This document shows positions 58,077-64,000 of a DNA stretch of 64,000 nt, in pieces; the stretch's first letter is position 1, and each line of letters begins with the position of its first letter. The notes beneath the pieces are model-generated. The model made no database searches. It was not told where the DNA came from and saw only the letters and a list, made by a program, of their open reading frames with translations. The stretch covers positions 15,698,392-15,762,391 of the forward strand of contig NC_067203.1 in NCBI RefSeq assembly GCF_026262505.1, given 5' to 3'. Made by a program: the position numbers and the translations under genes. This stretch comes from Trichomonas vaginalis G3 (lineage: Eukaryota; Parabasalia; Trichomonadida; Trichomonadidae).

Positions 58077-61000
58077 ATGTTTTCTTTATTACTTAATCAT
58101 TTGTTATCAACAGAAGTGAGCGATATATGTCCAGGTAAGAATGAATATACTGCTGAGTATAATAGTAATACCTATATATTAGATAGAGGTGAAACGGAAT
58201 GTTTAAAAGGCAGCTTCGCTTTCGGTGTTGAACCTGGAAAACATTTTAAAGCTAGATATTTCTTCAAATCAAGCTCAGGATCCACTAACATTCAAGAAGC
58301 TACAGATCCTTTTATGATAGTGTCAGACCCACACTCAATTGCATTTATTGCCATATCACTGTTATCCGGGTATGGTTCTGTGACAATTCAATGTCAATGT
58401 TTGAATGGTTATGATGATTCAGAAGGAGCGACTCAGAGAGATGACATTGTTTTTCGCCCACATTAGGTATTTACAACCATGAGTACATTTCACAAGCGTT
58501 ACATTTACGAACATAATTCAAGCTATACTGACTTTTTCCGCATTTATTTTTTGAATAAGAATGAGTTTAATATCACTATAAAACAGAATGGCGGAGAACA
58601 AATCTCAGGCGAAATGGGGGATAAACCGTATTATTATAGATGGGATTTTTATTCTACAAGACCATATGGCCGCTATTTATATGACATAGAATTAGTAGAT
58701 TTGACCAATCCAGAAACCACAGTAGATGATGACTCATTTTACTTTGAAGAAAATTTATTGTTATTTATACCAGCAGTATCAGGAGCATACACTAAACAAC
58801 AAGTACAAGATTACACCAACCAACAACCTAATTTTTTATTAGATCCAGATGCACCACTTGATGATGAAGTTTTTACAAATCCTGATGCACCATATTATTT
58901 AACTGAAGGACAAATAGAAGGATGTAACAATTATAATTCACTAGACTATACTACAAATTTAGATAATTCTGGAACAATTCGTACAATTAAACCAGGTAAA
59001 TCATTATGTGTGTTTGGTGGTGTTGCAGTTGCATCAGATCATCCTATTAAAGCAGTCTACAAATACTTTAATGTAAGTAGTATAGATTCCTTATCAAATT
59101 GGGACAATGCTTATACAACCTATAGCCTTCAGTTCGAAGAAAACCAACATGAAATTGAAGATCCATTCATTTTCACTTTTTCTAGGAGTCCTTTGGAAAA
59201 ACATTTTACTATACATAGTCTGCCACAAATTCCACTAATCAAATTCACAGCTATAAATTCAAAAGATACAGTTAAAATTCAATTAGTACAACATTTACCA
59301 TTCTATTCATCAAATACTACTGAATACAGAAATGCACCTGTATACGATAAGAATATTACAGTATTCTCAACAATGACCGAAAATGAACAATATCCTAATT
59401 ATGTGCTATATAATAGACCTCCATTAGATTCATACAGTTCATATTCGAGTAGTTATTTTTATAGTTATTCTAAAATTCAACTTACATCATTTGTACAAAA
59501 TGATGTTCAGTTCAATGCAGAAATAGAATCAAATGGTACAAAAGCTTTCAAAATTTCAACAGAAAAACACGGAAATCTCAACTATCTATTCTCAGAAATA
59601 GATAACCAAGACTTTGAAGAAGAGCGTGGTGTAATAGCAGAAACTATTAATATTACTAAAACTCCAACTGAGGATCAACAAGAAGAAAAGGAATATCTAT
59701 TTGAAAAAGATTTTTATGGTGTTATCCCGCCAAAATTTGGAGCTTTCACAATAGATGAAATTGATGATTACACAGAAGAACATGATCTGAACACATTACC
59801 TACTCAAAATCTAAAAGATGATGAACCATGTTCTCTTTTGTATGATCAATTCTATGAATATGATATAACAGACAAATATATGCGCCTTCCTTATACAACA
59901 TCAAAGATATTCACTCTTGGCCCTAATGAATACAAATGTCTCTACGGAAACTACATCTTAGAATCCAAAGATAAATTCACTGCATTAATTGCTACATACG
60001 CTCTTGGTGAATCTGATGGAGTTAATGTTGTAAATAAGACAACAGTTGAAAATCCATTTATGATCTCTGAAAACGGTCAGTCTTTTTATGAAGAACAATC
60101 AATCAAATTAATGTGCAAAGATAAAACTAAGGAGTGTAAGATACAAGTTGTATCATTTAGACCTCCTTCATATAGCAAAGAGAAAGGTGAAAGAATTACA
60201 TCTGTTTTCACAACGAAAACAAATGCAAATTTCAATTTCGATATAGAATACGGAGACACAAATAGTTTCTACACATTTACAGTTCATAGTCCAAATCCTG
60301 TTGAAGTTTCACGACTTGCTAGTAATGATGAAGCCGTTGCATTTATGACAAACAAAGATGGAAGTGCAACTAACAAAATCATTGGTAATGATGTTACATT
60401 ATTCTACACTACACAAATTGTTTGTTCTCTTTGTGATAATCCATCAGGCAAAACAAGTTCTAAAGCATCAACCTACAATGTAAATCTTACTATTCGTGAA
60501 ACAGCAACTAGTTCAGAAGATGTCGACGAAGAAGATGATTTGTTTGAGAAAGATCAAACATATGCATTTCCATATGAAGGCGGTGTTTACAGCAAAGAAG
60601 AAATTGTTGCATATACTAAAGAGCATGGAATTAAAGCTCCAGTATCATATACATCAATCATTATTTTCGGAAGTGTTCTTGGAGGCATAATATTAATTGC
60701 CATTATTGTTGTAGTTATTATATTCTTAATCAGAAGAAAGAGGAGAGCAAATATGGAAAGACTTGAAAATACTTCAAGTAACCACAGTTATTCGAGTGAT
60801 TCCAGCAGCAAAGAATACTCAAAGAAACATAAAGAATCAAGTGAATCAAGTGCTCATCAGCTTGAAAGCGTTTCTAGTAGTCGTAAACACTCAAAGAAAC
60901 ATAAAGAAACAAGTGAATCAAGTTCTAAACAACTTGAAAGCGTTTCTAGTAGTCGTAAGCACTCAAAGAAACATAAGAAGAGTAAGGATTTAAGCGATTC

Positions 61001-61091
61001 AAGCAGTCGTAAGCATTCAAAGAAGAATAAAAAGGATAAACATGCTGAACTTGAAAAAGTTTATTCTGATGATGATTTTTATTCAGATTAA
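58077..61091 (+). pseudogene. Type-I membrane surface protein B (tandem paralog), one in-frame stop
   Basis: A 1004-codon frame from ATG 58077 with a single TAG at 58464-58466; the paralog has Glu there (RRYEIFTT versus RPH-stop-VFTT). Layout as in protein A: signal-like MFSLLLNHLLST, three extracellular domains with LFEKD..GxYSKEEI hinges, the transmembrane segment SVLGGIILIAIIVVVIIFLI, basic RRKRRANME, then a Ser/Lys/His-rich tail with ~72-bp repeats (LESVSSSRKHSKKHKE) ending VYSDDDFYSD. The last extracellular part (60258-60615) is almost identical in DNA to gene A (55217-55574), while flanking parts differ widely. A product from ATG 58479 would lack the signal peptide. Confidence 0.78.
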
Positions 61092-61617
61092 ACTCAAAAT
61101 CATTGTGACATTCCAATGTATAATAATTAATAAAGATATTTTTATATTATTTCTTATTTTTCTAATCAATTCCATGACCAATGAGCTTAATTACTTTCAG
61201 ATAATTAATTCAATGAGCTACTTTGCAATGTATATTGCATAATTTACATAAATAACACAGTTATTGTACACATGTAATATTCATTATACAGTAATAATAA
61301 TGATTAATCATTGATTTAAACAAAAATCATAATTTTGAAGTTTAATTTCAAATAGATGAATGAGATGGAGCATACCAGTAGTATGTCATAGCAAACAGGC
61401 TCAAAATGCAATATGATGCAATCCTTAGAAGCATAAATATAAGTTTTAACGAAATCGAAATCCCACATTGTTTTTTCCAAGATTTATAAAGCATCGAAAT
61501 TCGTTTTTATCCATCGCTTCTGTTAGGATTTGATTATCTATAATCTCTTATGATACATAATTTTTTTTAGGAAACGGAAAGATAAATTTCGTACCAATCA
61601 AAAAAGTGACAGTTAGA
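61092..61617. promoter_or_regulatory. Intergenic region upstream of the 1+7-TM protein gene
   Basis: 526 bp. AAAAGTGAC at 61602-61610 lies only 8 bp before the ATG at 61618, a likely start-site element. The remainder is unremarkable. Confidence 0.5.
61602..61610 (+). promoter_or_regulatory. AAAAGTGAC motif close to a start codon (one of 16 sites in the window)
   Basis: Sites by eye: 6955, 10942, 12871, 14083, 20527, 25777, 27382, 29391, 33109, 35029, 37289, 38611, 38832, 56662, 57930, 61602 (both orientations). Those at 6955, 29391, 33109 and 61602 lie within ~25 bp upstream of presumed ATGs. Others sit in element ends or inside the TRRAP gene. Function unproven. Confidence 0.4.
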
Positions 61618-62991
61618 ATGGAAAGCAAAAAGAAAGATCCAATTCTAACCGCAGTAGATATATTTAATGCAGGCTATGAGTTGTGCGTCAATGAAACATA
61701 CGAACTTATGAATACAAAGTCATTTGTTTCAGCAGGCATATTATTTGTTGTTTGCGTTTTACTTACAGCGCTTGCAATCTTCATATCACCTAATCCAAAA
61801 TTCACAATCATCAAGAAACCTGAAGGCACAGAAGAAAGAACGAAAGCTTTAAGTTTAGCTATCAGATATAAAAATCTTAAGTTTTATCATAGAGCAATCA
61901 CATATGGCATACAGTCAAACGTGCAGAAGAAACCACTTCTGATTGTCGTCTCTGGAACAATCAAACTGAAAAAGAACGGGCGCATAGAAAAAGAACAAAC
62001 TCTTGAAGACAAGCCGTTCAGGCTTCCTCCTAAGACCATTGTTCCAATATTTACTACAGGGCGTCGTGAAGTCACAGATATCGTTGCAGATCTCGATATT
62101 ACGTTAAACGATGGAACATTTGATAATTTGTACACAATTTGGACACACGAAAACGCGAGTTGGATATTCTTCAATATTCTGATACGCTCCGTCTCTTTCT
62201 TCACTGCTCTCTACCTTGGATTCCATCTTTTAACGAGATTGGCTTCATTGAAAAATAAATCGCCAACATACACTCAGAGATTCCTTATGATAGCATCATT
62301 TATTCTTTCGATCTTCTGGCTACCATCACCTGAGCTCCGTTACTTCGATTTGTTGAAATCTTTCACTCCATTGATTTCCCTTCTTGAAAACGTCAATTGT
62401 GCATTTCTTTTCTACATCATCAACGTTGTATGCTGGAATCTACACTTTCGCTTTACAGATGCTGAAATTCCTTTCATTAAAAGGACAACATTTGCATTCT
62501 TCATGATGTGTGGCGTTTTAGCACTTCCTAAAGCTATCAGATTCAACGATACATTCTACCAGGATATTCTCGAGGTCTGGATTCCTGCTGCGACCATGGC
62601 AGCGATTACATTAAATTTAATTCGCTTCCCGCTCTTCCTAAACAGCAACAGCCCCGAGTTTATGTCTTCCTTCTTGCACCTATTCTGCGCTGTACCTGCA
62701 ATGGCCATGATGACGTACGCAACAGCAATAAGAGCCGAAAGAACTTCGAAATTGTCAGTTTTTTCGGCCATGCTCAACACCCTCTCTTATATGTTCATTG
62801 TTCTCGTTCACTGGCCGAGAGATGACGCAGGAGCTGATGCCCAGTACGTCGCTGCTGAGAAGGCGTTCGATCATGTGGGACAAATCGACGATGACATGAA
62901 AGGACACCTCGATTTGGACATCAGAGCTGAGAGTGACTTCGATGATGGTTCATATTACTCGGAAGAAGAAGATGACGAAGAGGAAGATTAA
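61618..62991 (+). CDS. Multi-pass membrane protein, 1+7 TM, Wntless/TMEM181-like (GOST-type) architecture
   Basis: A 457-residue protein. ATG 61618 (MESKKKDPILTAVDIF) is used; a longer reading would start at a GTG. One TM helix lies at ~37-57 (SAGILFVVCVLLTALAIFIS). A ~120-residue beta-rich luminal domain with hydrophilic turns follows, then seven hydrophobic helices (from WIFFNILIRSVSFFTALYLG to LSVFSAMLNTLSYMFIVLVH), and an acidic tail (SEEEDDEEED). TM1, luminal domain and 7TM is the layout of the GOST group (Wntless, TMEM181, GPR107, TMEM87), which work in Golgi/secretory trafficking. The match is architectural only. Cargo is unknown. Confidence 0.6.
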   Translation: MESKKKDPILTAVDIFNAGYELCVNETYELMNTKSFVSAGILFVVCVLLTALAIFISPNPKFTIIKKPEGTEERTKALSLAIRYKNLKFYHRAITYGIQSNVQKKPLLIVVSGTIKLKKNGRIEKEQTLEDKPFRLPPKTIVPIFTTGRREVTDIVADLDITLNDGTFDNLYTIWTHENASWIFFNILIRSVSFFTALYLGFHLLTRLASLKNKSPTYTQRFLMIASFILSIFWLPSPELRYFDLLKSFTPLISLLENVNCAFLFYIINVVCWNLHFRFTDAEIPFIKRTTFAFFMMCGVLALPKAIRFNDTFYQDILEVWIPAATMAAITLNLIRFPLFLNSNSPEFMSSFLHLFCAVPAMAMMTYATAIRAERTSKLSVFSAMLNTLSYMFIVLVHWPRDDAGADAQYVAAEKAFDHVGQIDDDMKGHLDLDIRAESDFDDGSYYSEEEDDEEED

Positions 62992-63566
62992 TTATTTTGA
63001 TTTTTCTATATGAAAGTGCGTTTAATTCATGCATTTATGTAAATTTCATGTCTAAATGTTATAAAACTCTTATTTTTAATCAAATAAAGGATTATTTTAT
63101 TTCAAATTTCTCAAAAATCATTTATTTCCCTAATTAGTTAGTTATATTATTGCAGTTTATCATTATATTAATTAAGAGAGATTCTTACACATAGATAGAG
63201 GCAACTTCAAATAAATTTCATATTATTATCATTCAATAAACTTTAAAAATCAAGTACTAGCTTTTCTTTTGAATCTCAAATCCATGCATTTAATTCCTGC
63301 AAATACAATTCATAAGAATATCATTCATAATTAATTAGCTCAAATTATGGGACCTCATTAACATACTTCGTTATCTTTGTCACAGATTTAAACTTTGTAA
63401 ATTAGACTGTAGTAAATCAAAACTATTTTCATACGTCACAATTATAACAATGTAATTCTGATGAATGAACAACTGCTTATAGTCACAGGCATACAAAAAA
63501 GAATAACTATTATGATAAAGTTGAAAGAAAGCAATTTCATAGGTAAATAGAAAGATTTTTAAATTT
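62992..63566. other. Convergent intergenic region, nothing seen
   Basis: 575 bp of AT-rich spacer. A minus-strand 102-codon ORF at 63380-63688 overlaps the next gene in another frame and is not accepted. Confidence 0.5.
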
Positions 63567-64000
63567 TTATTCATTTTGATTTGAATTGAGAACAGATAAT
63601 AACAAATTAGCAGCAGTACTGATGCTGTTATTAGCATTATTGCATAAATCTGAAATTTCTTCATATTTCTGGTACAAATCATTAACAATTATTTCCAGGG
63701 CTTGAGTTAATCCTTGATTAGTAGCAGATATAAGAATTTCCAAAGCTCTGGTCATAATTATTGCATCTGTTTTTGTAGATATGCCAAGAAACTCAATAAA
63801 AGTCGAAGTAAATTCTAAATTTTGAAGAAAAGTTTCATTTGGCATATAATGAGTATATTCTATAAGCTTTTCTTTGTTATGTACATTTGTTGCTTTAATA
63901 TATTCTCCTGATTGATGAATCACTTGATTTTGGATATCTTTTGATAATTCTGAAAAATGAAGCAAACAAGCTTGAATGATTGATAATAAACAGTTCGGAT
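63567..64000 (-). CDS. C-terminal part of a helical-repeat protein (runs off the window)
   Basis: The minus-strand frame is open from the window edge to the stop at 63567, giving the last ~144 residues. The apparent start at 63965 is TTG, and the frame continues upstream (NCLLSIIQACLLHFSELSKD), so this is an internal part of a larger protein. It is helical with evenly spaced leucines, HEAT/importin-like in feel (TRALEILISATNQGLTQALE, IIVNDLYQKYEEISDL), ending LLLSVLNSNQNE. The family cannot be named from this fragment. Confidence 0.65.
   Translation of the reverse strand, partial: PNCLLSIIQACLLHFSELSKDIQNQVIHQSGEYIKATNVHNKEKLIEYTHYMPNETFLQNLEFTSTFIEFLGISTKTDAIIMTRALEILISATNQGLTQALEIIVNDLYQKYEEISDLCNNANNSISTAANLLLSVLNSNQNE

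Noticed and set aside
53040-61091. Stop-codon reassignment (Gln/Glu at TAA/TAG) as explanation for the surface genes
   Set aside because: All other long genes in the window end normally at TAA, TGA or TAG and contain no internal stops, so a changed code is not supported.
63380-63688. 102-codon minus-strand ORF
   Set aside because: It overlaps the better-supported 63567-64000 reading in another frame, and its composition is typical of chance AT-rich ORFs.
1-64000. tRNA, rRNA or snRNA genes
   Set aside because: I looked for T-arm and hairpin signatures in the intergenic regions and found no stretch with a complete cloverleaf or known snRNA motif; a dedicated scan would be more sensitive.

Overview
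The window looks like nuclear DNA of a parabasalid flagellate (a trichomonad; Trichomonas/Tritrichomonas-type, species not assignable from sequence alone). The DNA is very AT-rich. Genes are intronless and closely spaced on both strands, with very short 5' leaders. The content is typical of trichomonads: ankyrin-repeat proteins, a BspA-like leucine-rich-repeat protein, an NlpC/P60 peptidoglycan hydrolase of bacterial type, and a flagellar outer-dynein-arm docking coiled coil. Beside these lie ordinary eukaryotic genes: two Sec24, ribosomal eL6, a TRRAP/Tra1 pseudokinase, an eIF4G-like protein, a PP2A B56 subunit and a DHHC-type acyltransferase.

Layout. 1-6.9 kb: a protein kinase cut by the window edge, a BAR-like/SH3 protein divergent from a degenerate DHHC protein, a proline-rich small protein with a decayed coiled-coil stretch behind it, and an ankyrin pseudogene. 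7-8.7 kb: a 5'-truncated BspA-like gene and a 124-bp satellite. 8.7-20.4 kb: Sec24 copy 1, NlpC/P60, a 1.94-kb MULE-like non-autonomous transposon (10-bp target duplication) carrying a 6 x 120-bp array, Sec24 copy 2, a coiled-coil protein and a BTB protein. 20.7-27.5 kb: an ankyrin gene taken apart by a 37-bp minisatellite and at least three kinds of transposable element. 27.6-34.3 kb: eL6, an unknown protein, an ankyrin protein, the ODA docking protein and a broken beta-helix surface-protein gene. 34.5-52.5 kb: a conserved housekeeping block (TRRAP, eIF4G-like, a left-handed beta-helix protein, PP2A B56, a C2 protein). 53-61.1 kb: two tandem paralogous type-I membrane protein genes, each cut by exactly one in-frame stop, with another MULE-like element between them. 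61.6-64 kb: a 1+7-TM membrane protein and the C-terminal end of a helical protein.

The most unusual observation is a ~0.6-kb repeat present twice (21844-22801 and 25994-26587). Each copy is flanked by a long direct duplication of its target: 183 bp (diverged) and 80 bp (identical). That is far longer than the target duplications of ordinary cut-and-paste transposons. Other points worth attention are three well-defined non-autonomous elements with 9-10-bp target duplications, three unrelated tandem arrays that share a 120-124-bp period, an over-represented AAAAGTGAC motif, and a DHHC-type enzyme that has lost its zinc-binding cysteines.
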